Shown here: one piece after another, positions 1-8,078 of the stretch | How the letters are laid out: each line of letters begins with the position of its first letter | Numbering within the stretch: the first letter of the stretch is position 1 | Assembly (NCBI GenBank): GCA_942491385.1 | Contig: CALOAF010000002.1 | Span: forward strand, 491,875 to 555,874 | Length of the DNA: 64,000 nucleotides | Source of the DNA: UBA6170 sp942491385 | GTDB taxonomy: Bacteria > Chloroflexota > Anaerolineae > Anaerolineales > Anaerolineaceae | Direction: 5' to 3' | Made by a program: the position numbers and the translations under genes | Notes under the pieces: model-generated | Seen by the model: the letters and a program-made list of their open reading frames with translations, nothing else | Told to the model about the DNA's origin: nothing | Database searches by the model: none

Positions 1-143
1 GGGGTTGCAGGCTCTGGCTGTAAGGCTGTTGGGGTTTGGATTCCTGGCGTATTGGTAACTTCTATCGGAATACTTTCGGTTTGACAGGCTGCAATCAGGC
101 TGAGTAGTACTAAGAAAATGACTGCTACAATAAATTTCTTCAT
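1..143 (-). CDS. Lipoprotein, N-terminal part only (runs off the window)
   Basis: Read on the minus strand from an ATG at 143. The first 20 residues form a typical lipoprotein signal: MKK start, a hydrophobic stretch, then a lipobox ending in IAAC with the cysteine at residue 20. After it comes a Thr/Pro-rich segment, the kind of linker that follows the lipid anchor in many Chloroflexota surface lipoproteins. Only 47 codons lie in the window, so the functional domain and the product cannot be named. It is divergent from the DUF2085 gene at 297. Confidence 0.7.
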   Translation of the reverse strand, partial: MKKFIVAVIFLVLLSLIAACQTESIPIEVTNTPGIQTPTALQPEPAT

Positions 144-296
144 AGAACACTCCAACATCTTTCTTAAGATCGATATGAATAAAAATCATACTCCATCTTG
201 TCTATTTTGCCAACAAGTGCTTTCGTCAGCAATTCAGTTTCAGGGAAACATGCTTTGCACTTGCTATGAGACCTTGATGATCTTATAATCAAAAAC

Positions 297-1106
297 ATGA
301 AAATTTCAGGATATGCGCTTTCGAAAGGCTTTTTGATTAAGTTATTTTTGGTCTTGTTTACTGTCGTTATCACCTACCTTTGGCTCGATTTTGCTCCTGA
401 TGGTCTTTTAGGAAAGATGGATGCCGTGGGGTATGCCGTCTGTCATCGTATCGATGAACGCTCATTTCATTTGGGTGAAAGAGCAATTCCTTTATGCGCT
501 CGCTGTTCCGGGATGCAATTAGGCGCACTCCTTGGATTGGCTTACCAATCCATTTGGGGACGGCGTGGCAAGTTTCCTCCTGTAAAAATTCTTATTCCGT
601 TAGGAATATTGGCTTTATTTTTTGTCATTGATGGTGTAAATTCTTATCTTAATTTTATTCCGATGTTACCCCAGGTATATGCTTCCCAAAATTGGTTACG
701 CCTGCTAACTGGTACCGGTCTGGGATTGGGTTTGGCGGCTGTCATTTTTCCAATTTTCAATCAAACAATTTGGCGAGATTGGGAAGATGATTATGCATTA
801 GGCGATTGGAAACAATTTCTGGGGTTGATTGGATTGGCTTCTCTTCTCGACCTGGCGATTTTATCAGAAAACCCGTTGGTTTTATATCCTCTGGCAATCC
901 TCTCCGGACTGGCTGTTCTGCTTGTTTTGGGCATCTGTTACTCATTGTTGGTGGTGATGGTCTTGAAAAAAGATAATCGCTTCACCACCTGGCGATCCGC
1001 TTGGGCACCACTTTTGGCAGGATTTTCAATCGCCATTACCCAGACATTCGTTATTGACCTGGTAAGGTTTGCTCTAACCCGCACCTGGGGTGGCTTTGAT
1101 TTATAG
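297..1106 (+). CDS. DUF2085-family membrane protein
   Basis: A 269-residue polytopic membrane protein of unknown function. A hydrophobic N-terminal helix is followed by the cysteine-rich signature of the DUF2085 family: a CHRI motif, then PLCARCSG about 20 residues later. Several more hydrophobic segments follow to the C-terminus. Clustered Cys and His facing one side of a membrane suggest metal binding, but no function is established. The ATG at 297 lacks a strong ribosome binding site. The stop at 1104-1106 is followed within 10 bases by the DUF4126 gene, which has its own GGAG site, so the two are probably one transcript. Confidence 0.8.
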   Translation: MKISGYALSKGFLIKLFLVLFTVVITYLWLDFAPDGLLGKMDAVGYAVCHRIDERSFHLGERAIPLCARCSGMQLGALLGLAYQSIWGRRGKFPPVKILIPLGILALFFVIDGVNSYLNFIPMLPQVYASQNWLRLLTGTGLGLGLAAVIFPIFNQTIWRDWEDDYALGDWKQFLGLIGLASLLDLAILSENPLVLYPLAILSGLAVLLVLGICYSLLVVMVLKKDNRFTTWRSAWAPLLAGFSIAITQTFVIDLVRFALTRTWGGFDL

Positions 1107-1115
1107 GAGTCTAAA

Positions 1116-1676
1116 ATGGAAATACTTGGAATTTTTTCTGCCTTCGGGCTTTCAGCCAGCGCTGGTTTAAATGCTTATATTCCTCTACTGGTCGTTGGGC
1201 TCTTAGGAAGATTTACCAATTTAATCAAACTACAGCAACCTTGGGATGGGCTCACGAGCTGGTGGATTATTGGCTTACTGGTAATCCTTTCACTGATCGA
1301 ATTTTTTGCAGATTCAACGCCTGCTGTTAATCATATCAATGATATTATCCAGACCTTCATCCGCCCAACTGCCGGTGCAATTGTTTTTGCAGCAAGTGCC
1401 AATGTCCTCACCGATGTATCCCCCCTCCTTTCCCTTGCCTGTGGTTTATTGGTGGCTGGAAGTATTCATGCGGTAAAAAGCACAATCATCAGACCCGCGG
1501 TCACAGCAACCACAGCCGGGGTTGGCAATCTCCCCATCAGTATGTTGGAAGATGCCACTTCTACAATTATTTCGATCTTATCCATCCTGGTTCCCATTTT
1601 GGTGGTAGTCATTTTAATTATTTTAATCGCCTGGTTGTTCTCCCACCGTCGAAAGAGAAAAGCGTATCATGATTAA
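1116..1676 (+). CDS. DUF4126-family membrane protein
   Basis: A 186-residue membrane protein. The N-terminal GLSASAGLNAYIPLL stretch and the following FADSTPAVNHINDIIQTFIRP region are characteristic of DUF4126, a family of predicted inner-membrane proteins of unknown function. There are about five hydrophobic segments and a short basic cytoplasmic tail. It starts 9 bases after the upstream DUF2085 gene with GGAG in the spacer, so co-transcription is likely. It is followed by a promoter for the next gene. Confidence 0.8.
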   Translation: MEILGIFSAFGLSASAGLNAYIPLLVVGLLGRFTNLIKLQQPWDGLTSWWIIGLLVILSLIEFFADSTPAVNHINDIIQTFIRPTAGAIVFAASANVLTDVSPLLSLACGLLVAGSIHAVKSTIIRPAVTATTAGVGNLPISMLEDATSTIISILSILVPILVVVILIILIAWLFSHRRKRKAYHD

Positions 1677-1678
1677 TT

Positions 1679-1706
1679 TTGACCTTTAATAATTTCTTTG
1701 TATACT
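1679..1706 (+). promoter_or_regulatory. Sigma70-type promoter for the 1749 gene
   Basis: TTGACC at 1679-1684 and TATACT at 1701-1706 are separated by 16 bases. Both are one or two bases from the sigma70 consensus. An AAAGGAG ribosome binding site precedes the ATG at 1749. No mapping data, so this is a motif-based call. Confidence 0.55.
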
Positions 1707-1748
1707 TAGGTAATCATTTAAAGAAATTTTTCAATAAAGGAGAACCAT

Positions 1749-2168
1749 ATGGGACAGAATGATGATATGACCATTCGCGCACCAGATCCAGGCGATTCAG
1801 ATCGCTCTAAGAATGTACCAAACCAGGAACCTGAAAACTCAGGCTTTCAGGAAGCACCGAAATTTGAAACACCACCCGTGTATTCAGAACCACCCCGACC
1901 AACTGAAGCTCCAAGCTACAATCAGGCGGGTACACCACCCAGACCAACAGAAACACCAAGTTATGGTGAGGTAGTGGAACCACCTAAAAAGAAAAATAAC
2001 AAAACACTATGGATCATCATCATTGTGATTGTCTTAGTCATTTGTTGTTGCTGTATTTTGGCAATTGTTGCTGGGAATAATCTAATGCAGGAATTTAATA
2101 TTGATAATTTTGAAGACCTGATGGATGAATTGAGCCAGATGATTAAACTTGCCCCTGCTTATATATAA
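1749..2168 (+). CDS. Proline-rich single-pass membrane protein, unknown function
   Basis: A 139-residue protein that I do not recognise as a named family. Residues 1-85 are hydrophilic and rich in Pro, Glu and Thr, with repeated PRPTE-P-SY units (two near-identical copies around residues 48-70). A basic KKKNNK patch leads into one membrane helix (about residues 92-115) containing four consecutive cysteines, possible palmitoylation-like or metal-binding positions but untested. About 30 acidic residues follow. The disordered N-terminus and basic stop-transfer patch suggest the N-terminus is cytoplasmic. It has its own promoter and AAAGGAG site, and a hairpin terminator lies about 25 bases past the stop. 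Confidence 0.6.
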   Translation: MGQNDDMTIRAPDPGDSDRSKNVPNQEPENSGFQEAPKFETPPVYSEPPRPTEAPSYNQAGTPPRPTETPSYGEVVEPPKKKNNKTLWIIIIVIVLVICCCCILAIVAGNNLMQEFNIDNFEDLMDELSQMIKLAPAYI

Positions 2169-2192
2169 TTTATTTTTTTGGAACAAAAACCA

Positions 2193-2228
2193 AAAACACG
2201 CCTCGTTCAATTGATCAGGGCGTGTTTT
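2193..2228. terminator. Bidirectional intrinsic terminator
   Basis: A 10-bp stem (2193-2202 with 2219-2228) with A-rich left and T-rich right flanks, so it works on either strand. It lies between the convergent 1749 gene and the L,D-transpeptidase gene. Confidence 0.75.
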
Positions 2229-2241
2229 TTATTTATTCTCT

Positions 2242-3408
2242 TTACGCACCACCAGCAGTATATAAGGAAGGATCTTCCGGCGTTTCTCCGGATGGGTCCC
2301 AAACATACACCCAATCTCCTACATTTGCCCAATCAAAAACCACTCTGGCATCCCCAATCGTCAGATTCACACACCCATGGGATTGTGGATATCCAAAATA
2401 CGTATGCCAATAAGCACCATGTATTGCCCTGGCTTCATCATAATACAAGGTCCAGGGAACATCTTCCAAATAATAGTAATCAGAGCGATCAGCTTCAAAG
2501 GCTCCGCTCATGTTTGTCCGGTCTAATTTCTCATAAATCTGGAATAATCCTGGGCGGGTAAAAAATGGGTCGATACCGGTAGAGATCAACGCGGCAAATA
2601 AAAGGTTTCCATTCTCATAAACCCCGAGTGTCTGCTCGTTTAAATTGATTTCGATCCAGCGATTGTTATCTACACCATCAGGCGGTGTCAGGTTCACCAG
2701 GAATTGACGCACCTTTCTACGATCCACCCATTCGTCAACGCCAATCATAAACCAATCTGACCCATCCACAGTCACAGTATCATAAATTTGAACCACATCT
2801 TCCCGAAACAGTTTCTTCCCTGTCAGATCTGATTGTATGCCAGGCGTTTTCAATACATCAATTGTGTCTAACACCCAGCCGAAAGGGTTGGTTGGGTTTT
2901 GGTAAACCAATAACCCTTGAAAACGACCAGAGCGAATGCAACATTCGGTGTTTGCTTCACTTGCATCCACCCACAAGCCATTCATTAACTGATAGAAAAC
3001 ACCATCATCTCTGTCAAGGCGTTGATAAACGGCTAAATACTTCATTCCTGCGTCCAGATATCTTGTAGGATTCCCAGCTAACGCGTCTTCTAAACTAGCG
3101 TAAACCGGAAACGAGTTGTCACCTACTGTCAAATATGGAACTGGAGCCAGTGTATAGCTATAATCTGCTTTATAAACCGGTAAAGGTTGAAATGGCACAG
3201 AAATCCCTTTTTTATTCATCATGGTTAAGAACTCGGCAGGACCCATCACCAGGCAATCACCCTGATCATACCCATAAATACCCGGTAAACACAAAGGCTC
3301 TCCATAAAAGGATTCCTGGTCATTAGCCTTAACTGGATCAACAAGCATACTCGTGATGATAATAACTGCGATCAATAGCAGCAAATATTTTAGATTAATT
3401 TTTTTCAT
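2242..3408 (-). CDS. L,D-transpeptidase (YkuD/ErfK family), secreted
   Basis: A 388-residue exported enzyme expected to make 3-3 cross-links in peptidoglycan or attach proteins to it. An N-terminal signal helix (KYLLLLIAVIIITSML) is followed by about 240 residues without a clear domain. The YkuD domain is at the C-terminus: an HG motif, then the catalytic SHGCVNL motif with Cys346 and its His two residues upstream. The domain begins near the string WIEINLNEQTLGVYENG, typical of YkuD folds. The long middle region may bind the wall or position substrate, but that is inference. It is a single-gene unit, convergent with the 1749 gene, with a shared terminator. Together with MurJ and the LCP protein in this window it implies a peptidoglycan-containing wall. 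Confidence 0.88.
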   Translation of the reverse strand: MKKINLKYLLLLIAVIIITSMLVDPVKANDQESFYGEPLCLPGIYGYDQGDCLVMGPAEFLTMMNKKGISVPFQPLPVYKADYSYTLAPVPYLTVGDNSFPVYASLEDALAGNPTRYLDAGMKYLAVYQRLDRDDGVFYQLMNGLWVDASEANTECCIRSGRFQGLLVYQNPTNPFGWVLDTIDVLKTPGIQSDLTGKKLFREDVVQIYDTVTVDGSDWFMIGVDEWVDRRKVRQFLVNLTPPDGVDNNRWIEINLNEQTLGVYENGNLLFAALISTGIDPFFTRPGLFQIYEKLDRTNMSGAFEADRSDYYYLEDVPWTLYYDEARAIHGAYWHTYFGYPQSHGCVNLTIGDARVVFDWANVGDWVYVWDPSGETPEDPSLYTAGGA

Positions 3409-3551
3409 TATAGAACCATTTTCCTCTTCTTTGAGATTCTAACAGACTTTTAGGGCGAAAGGAAAGACACTTGTAAAGTCTTTCCCAAACGCTGTAAAAC
3501 GATTTTTTCGTGAAACGAAATTCAGCTATACTAAGAGGAAAAAGAGGATAA

Positions 3552-3872
3552 ATGACAGAAAATCAACCCGAAGTATTGAACCTATCAAAAATTTTACAGG
3601 TACAAGATGGAGCCGTGGTAAGCAGAACTCTCATTAATCAAAAAACTGGTACTGTTACCTTGTTTGCTTTCGATAAAAATGAAGGTTTAAGCGAACACAC
3701 TGCTCCATTTGATGCGAGTGTATTCGTAATAGAAGGGGAATTAGAAGTCGCTATCTCATCAAATCCATTCGTATTAGGAACTGGTGATCTTATCATCATG
3801 CCTGCCAATCAACCACATGCCTTGAAAGCTATTTCCCCTGTAAAGATGTTGTTAGTTATGATTCGTTCATAA
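3552..3872 (+). CDS. Small cupin-domain protein
   Basis: A 106-residue single-domain cupin. The beta-barrel signature is visible as GLSEHTAPFDASVFVIEGELE (motif 1) and GDLIIMPANQPHAL (motif 2). Motif 1 keeps His and Glu but is not a perfect two-His motif, so metal binding is plausible and not certain. Small cupins act as metal-dependent enzymes or as small-molecule sensors, and the substrate cannot be inferred. An AGAGGA ribosome binding site precedes the ATG, and TATACT at 3527-3532 is a possible -10. The dodecin gene follows 40 bases downstream in the same direction. Confidence 0.8.
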   Translation: MTENQPEVLNLSKILQVQDGAVVSRTLINQKTGTVTLFAFDKNEGLSEHTAPFDASVFVIEGELEVAISSNPFVLGTGDLIIMPANQPHALKAISPVKMLLVMIRS

Positions 3873-3912
3873 GTGATTTTATTATCAAATTATCATTGCA
3901 AGGAGAATCAAA

Positions 3913-4122
3913 ATGTCGGAACATGTTTATAAAAAGATTGAGTTGGTGGGTTCTTCAAAAGTAAGTATCGAGGATGCCATTCAAAATGCGATTTCTCAGG
4001 CTAGTGACACATTGGAAAATATGCGCTGGTTTGAAGTGGTCGAAACGCGTGGTCAAATCGACGAAAACCGAATTGCTTATTGGCAGGTCACTATTAAAAT
4101 AGGCTTCACAGTATCAAAATAG
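3913..4122 (+). CDS. Dodecin family flavin-binding protein
   Basis: A 69-residue protein matching dodecin in length and sequence: VYKKIELVGSS near the start, IEDAIQNAISQA in the helix, and ENMRWFEVVETRGQI, which contains the Trp that stacks on flavin. Dodecins form hollow dodecamers that store or buffer riboflavin, FMN or FAD. AAGGAG lies 6 bases before the ATG. The next gene downstream is a flavin reductase-like protein, so a flavin-related grouping is plausible. Confidence 0.88.
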   Translation: MSEHVYKKIELVGSSKVSIEDAIQNAISQASDTLENMRWFEVVETRGQIDENRIAYWQVTIKIGFTVSK

Positions 4123-4254
4123 CCCTGACTTACGATATGCGATTGATTTAAAAATCTGTATTTGTCTCTGCGGCTACCCGGTACTAATAATCCAACTTTT
4201 CTTCATAGTAAAATTTTTATGATACTGAAGTAAAAATTACACCCTGGAGGTATT

Positions 4255-4782
4255 ATGCTACGGAAAACAATCGACTTTTATCATTGGCAGGTAAAACCGC
4301 ACAATCTTTTCGACAAGCAGTGGTTAGTCCTGACGAGTGGTGATTTTCATGCCGGGAAATACAATTCCATGATTGTCGGTTGGGGTGGCTTTGGTACGAT
4401 GTGGAAGAAACCATTTGCCTTAATTCCGGTCAGGCCTCAACGGTACACCTTTGAATTTATGGAGAAATTTGATACTTTCACCCTTTCTGCTCTCCCCGAA
4501 AGGTATCGTAAAGCGCTGGAATTGATCGGTACCAAATCTGGAAGAGATATGAATAAGCTTTCCGCTACTGGCCTGACCCCCATCCCTTCCAGCGTAGTAT
4601 CTGCTCCCGGATTGGATGAGGCAGATTTAATCATTGAATGTAGAAAATCGTACTGGCAAGATATGGATCCCAATCACTTTTTAATCTCGTCCATCGCAAA
4701 CCAATATCCCAAGCAGGACTATCACCGGATATATTATGGTGAGATTTTATCTATTTCGGCCACCAAAGAGTTTCTTGGATAA
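4255..4782 (+). CDS. Flavin reductase-like (flavoredoxin-type) FMN-binding protein
   Basis: A 175-residue protein of the flavin reductase-like domain family. The string WLVLTSGDFHAGKYNSMIVGWGG resembles the FMN-binding N-terminal strand region, and RPQRYTFEFMEKFDTFTLSALPE matches the segment that follows in flavoredoxins. GRDMNKLSATGLTP and the ADLIIECR strand are also typical. It probably binds FMN and passes electrons or reduces free flavin. The partner is unknown. A CTGGAGG ribosome binding site precedes the ATG. Confidence 0.8.
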   Translation: MLRKTIDFYHWQVKPHNLFDKQWLVLTSGDFHAGKYNSMIVGWGGFGTMWKKPFALIPVRPQRYTFEFMEKFDTFTLSALPERYRKALELIGTKSGRDMNKLSATGLTPIPSSVVSAPGLDEADLIIECRKSYWQDMDPNHFLISSIANQYPKQDYHRIYYGEILSISATKEFLG

Positions 4783-4883
4783 ACTCTTTTTTAAATTTGT
4801 GAATTTGATTAGAATCATCTATACTTATCTTGAATCAAAGTCTCCATCCATATCCTGGATAGTTTTGTTTTTCACGGGGTTGA

Positions 4884-6959
4884 ATGAGTTCTCTATTGTC
4901 CAAATTACGAATTAACTTTAAATCCATCCTGCTTTTACTGATTATCGCACTTTTACTATTCATTGTATTGGTTGTGAATTTATTTTGGGTGCAACCGAAT
5001 GATAATTTCTCGATTGCTTATCAAAATTTTCTTTCCAAAATACTATTAATTACCATTTTTTCCATAACTATATTCATCCTGGTTTTTATCGTTTTATTAC
5101 GACAAAAAATTATTTTTCTTGTCAAAGAGATCGCTTTTCGACTGAATCAAATTAATCAGAATGAACAAGATGATCTTGAAACCATGCAGGAAAAGCCTTA
5201 CCCTGAAGAAGTAGGGGGATTGGTTTCAAAATTCAATGAATTTTTCCACAATCAAAAAATTGCTCAAAAAAGAAATTCCATTCTGGATGAAGACCACGAA
5301 CGGTTCGAATTGGCCTTACAAGGCAGCCAAATTGGATTATGGGATTGGAATCTGATCAATAATTATTGTTATTTTTCTCCTGCCTGGCGAAATATCCTCG
5401 GTCATACTCAGGAATCTATTTACAATCTCCCCACCGAATGGTTTACCCGGGTTCACCCGGAAGATATCGATTCGTTGCGAAATAAGATCAATGAGCATAT
5501 TGCTGGAAAAACGCAGATATTTGAAAATGAACACAGAATCAAGCACATGAATGATACATACATCTGGGTCTTCGCCAGAGGCTTGGTGCGAAAATCTCAA
5601 GATGGCGTTCCAAATCGATTTGTTGGCACAATGGAAAACATTTCTCAGCGCAAATCCTTGGAAGCTAAATTAATGATCGAAGCAATGTACGATCCGCTCA
5701 CAGGCTTACCAAACCGCACTTATTTTTCTGGTGTCCTTGAACAATCGCTGGGACGCATTCGCCGGCGTGATGAGTATCATTCTGCTGTCCTGTTTATTGA
5801 CCTGGATCGATTTAAAAACATCATTGACAATTACAGTTACTCCATTGCGGAAGGATTATTAATTGAAATCACTCGCCGGCTTAAATACAGTGTCAGAAGC
5901 ATGGACACCATATCACGCTTTAGCGAAGATGAATTTGGGGTCCTATTGGAAGAAATTAATGGATTGCCTGATACAATCAAAATAACCCAAAGATTACATG
6001 GAGAATTATCCAAACCATTTAATTATTCCGGTGTAGTTATCCATCCAACTACAAGCATTGGAATCGTTAAATTATCTCGTGGATACCAGGATGCGAACAC
6101 TGTCTTAAGAGATGCCGAATCTGCTATGTTCCAGGCGAAATCAGATGGGCGGGGCAGGATTGAAGTTTTTGATAAAGATTTATATGCTTTTTCATTGTCC
6201 AAAATTCGTTTGGAGCAAGAATTAAAGCAAGCAATTGAGAATGAAGAATTTTCAGTATGGTACCAGCCCATCCTTGACATTGAAAGCAAGCAAATTGTTT
6301 ACGCTAGCAGTATCCCTATCTGGCACCACCCACAGAAAGGTTTTATCGCACAAGATCAATACCTGGCTGTCGCTGAAGACAGTGGTGAAATTATTCCGCT
6401 AAACACCTTCATTTTACGAAGAGCATGTCTTGATGCTTCAGAATGGAAACTGGCGCAAACCACAAAACTTAAACTTTCTATGCCCATATCTCCAAAACTG
6501 TTGATGAAATCTGATTTCACTGAAATTGTTCTTTCCGCATTGGCTGATAGCAATTTACCGAATGAATCCTTGCAATTAGTAATTTCTGAAAGCAGCCAGA
6601 TATATAACTCAGGCATTGCGATTCAATCCATGGTCAACTTATCGAGTATTGGTGTGAAGTTCTGCCTGGCAGATTATGGTGTCATTCCCTCTTCTCTGGA
6701 ACAGCTAAAACGCTTACCCATCCATGCCCTTAGTATTTCAGAAACACTGACAAGAGGCCTCCCAACCAATGAAGAAGATGCAGTCATCACAAAGTCAATT
6801 ATTTCATCTGCAAAAGTTCTGGGTTTTCAGGTTATTGCTTCCGGTATTGAATCGAAAAAACAGATGGATTTTTTGCTCAAAAACGGAATTCATTTAGTTT
6901 CTGGCGATTATCTTTCCCAACCCCTTGAGATTTCACAATTCAAAAAAATTCTAGAATAA
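4884..6959 (+). CDS. Membrane PAS-GGDEF-EAL protein with degenerate catalytic motifs and intact I-site
   Basis: A 691-residue protein. Two N-terminal membrane helices (about residues 13-34 and 50-77) are followed by a PAS_3 domain (about 140-265), a GGDEF domain (about 270-430) and an EAL domain (about 440-690). The GGDEF signature is SEDEF (347-351), and the upstream FKxIND/GHxxGD region reads FKNIID and SYSIAE, so nucleotide binding should fail. The inhibitory I-site RxxD is intact (R338-D341), exactly five residues before SEDEF. In the EAL domain EAL is replaced by SSI (475-477), DDFG by ADYG (596-599), and the later catalytic Glu positions are changed, so phosphodiesterase activity is unlikely. 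It is best read as a c-di-GMP-binding or scaffold protein and not an enzyme. Single-gene unit. Confidence 0.85.
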   Translation: MSSLLSKLRINFKSILLLLIIALLLFIVLVVNLFWVQPNDNFSIAYQNFLSKILLITIFSITIFILVFIVLLRQKIIFLVKEIAFRLNQINQNEQDDLETMQEKPYPEEVGGLVSKFNEFFHNQKIAQKRNSILDEDHERFELALQGSQIGLWDWNLINNYCYFSPAWRNILGHTQESIYNLPTEWFTRVHPEDIDSLRNKINEHIAGKTQIFENEHRIKHMNDTYIWVFARGLVRKSQDGVPNRFVGTMENISQRKSLEAKLMIEAMYDPLTGLPNRTYFSGVLEQSLGRIRRRDEYHSAVLFIDLDRFKNIIDNYSYSIAEGLLIEITRRLKYSVRSMDTISRFSEDEFGVLLEEINGLPDTIKITQRLHGELSKPFNYSGVVIHPTTSIGIVKLSRGYQDANTVLRDAESAMFQAKSDGRGRIEVFDKDLYAFSLSKIRLEQELKQAIENEEFSVWYQPILDIESKQIVYASSIPIWHHPQKGFIAQDQYLAVAEDSGEIIPLNTFILRRACLDASEWKLAQTTKLKLSMPISPKLLMKSDFTEIVLSALADSNLPNESLQLVISESSQIYNSGIAIQSMVNLSSIGVKFCLADYGVIPSSLEQLKRLPIHALSISETLTRGLPTNEEDAVITKSIISSAKVLGFQVIASGIESKKQMDFLLKNGIHLVSGDYLSQPLEISQFKKILE

Positions 6960-7051
6960 AATTTTGAAATCACATTCCTATCTAAATTTTATGAAATTTT
7001 AATAGAAAAATTGTAAACTATGAACAAATATAATATTTCTGGGAGTCCCTC

Positions 7052-7288
7052 ATGGAAATAAACCTATTAGGTGGCGAATTAATCGTAAAAATTTGTTTTG
7101 AAAAATCAGATAGGGAATTTGATGATAATATTTGTTTAAGCTTTTATGAACCTTGTCATGATGATGCCCGTTTATTTCTTGCTTCAGAAACAAATCTTTT
7201 CATTACTCCCCAGGAAGCCAGAGAGTTCGCTGAGATATTAATAAAAGCTGCTGATTCAAGTGATTTAGCATCACATGATTCGGTATAA
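7052..7288 (+). CDS. Small hypothetical protein
   Basis: A 78-residue acidic soluble protein that I do not recognise. It has a beta-rich N-terminal half, a short CHDDARLF segment, and a C-terminal helix (PQEAREFAEILIKAADS). A GGGAG site precedes the ATG, and TATAAT at 7029-7034 may be a -10 element. The DDN-like gene starts 30 bases after its stop, so the two may be co-transcribed. It does not look like a toxin or antitoxin. Confidence 0.55.
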   Translation: MEINLLGGELIVKICFEKSDREFDDNICLSFYEPCHDDARLFLASETNLFITPQEAREFAEILIKAADSSDLASHDSV

Positions 7289-7318
7289 AAAAATCATTAG
7301 CTTTATTAAGGTAAACCC

Positions 7319-7915
7319 ATGAATAAACAAATAGAAACCGTCATTCAAACACTTCAGGAAAAAAATAATTCGATCAATTTTCAAAAACTATTGAATACAA
7401 TTTATTCACAAGCACCCATTTATGCCTGGCGTTTTGGTTTGGGGCCAGTTGTTGGGCGTTATGTGATGATCATCGCCCAGATGGATCACAAAACTGGGAA
7501 GCCAACAAAAACATCCATAGAATTTTTTGAAATGAATGGCATCAAATATGTCGTTAATTTATTTGGTGTTCAATCCTCATGGTATCGAAATATTTTAGCG
7601 AATCCACGGGTTTCCATCCAGACATCCGATGGCACCGAACAAATGGTGGCAGTCCCCATTGCACAGGATGACGAATTAATCACCATTATTGAGTGGTTGC
7701 TGAACCGCAATCCAAAATTAATCAAGCCCTACATGCAAGAAATTGGCGTTCAACCAAACCGCAAAGATATCCTCAAACATAAAAAAGATCTGATTTTCTT
7801 GCGATTTGATCCAACCAGTGAACCAACCCCCAGAGGGTTGGATGTTGATCTGGCTTGGATCTGGCCAATTCTTTTAATCTGGACCATGCTTACAAGACCA
7901 AAGCGCAGAAAATAA
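7319..7915 (+). CDS. Deazaflavin (F420)-dependent nitroreductase family protein
   Basis: A 198-residue protein of the DDN/DUF385 split-barrel family, which uses F420 or related flavins to reduce quinones and nitro compounds. Visible family features are a GRYVMIIAQMDHKTGKPTKT segment (normally T-G-R-K-S-G-x-x-R-T), KYVVNLFGVQSSWYRNILANPRVSIQ, and the C-terminal half with LIFLRFDP. The phosphate-contacting arginine-rich motif is weaker than in actinobacterial members, so cofactor preference is uncertain. A membrane-hugging C-terminal hydrophobic stretch (WIWPILLIWTML) ends in a basic tail, which suggests peripheral or single-pass membrane association. Confidence 0.7.
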   Translation: MNKQIETVIQTLQEKNNSINFQKLLNTIYSQAPIYAWRFGLGPVVGRYVMIIAQMDHKTGKPTKTSIEFFEMNGIKYVVNLFGVQSSWYRNILANPRVSIQTSDGTEQMVAVPIAQDDELITIIEWLLNRNPKLIKPYMQEIGVQPNRKDILKHKKDLIFLRFDPTSEPTPRGLDVDLAWIWPILLIWTMLTRPKRRK

Positions 7916-8078
7916 TTTCATAATAAATCAATTCTGGTTAAATCCTTTCAGCACCAAGAAAACTGGTTTTGCTACCTAATTATTGGTAGAATTCAAGGGG
8001 GTAATTCCTCAGGACAAAGCAAAGAAGTCAATAAACAGCTCATTCACAAATACAGCCTGATCATGCCCAGGGAGAAAA

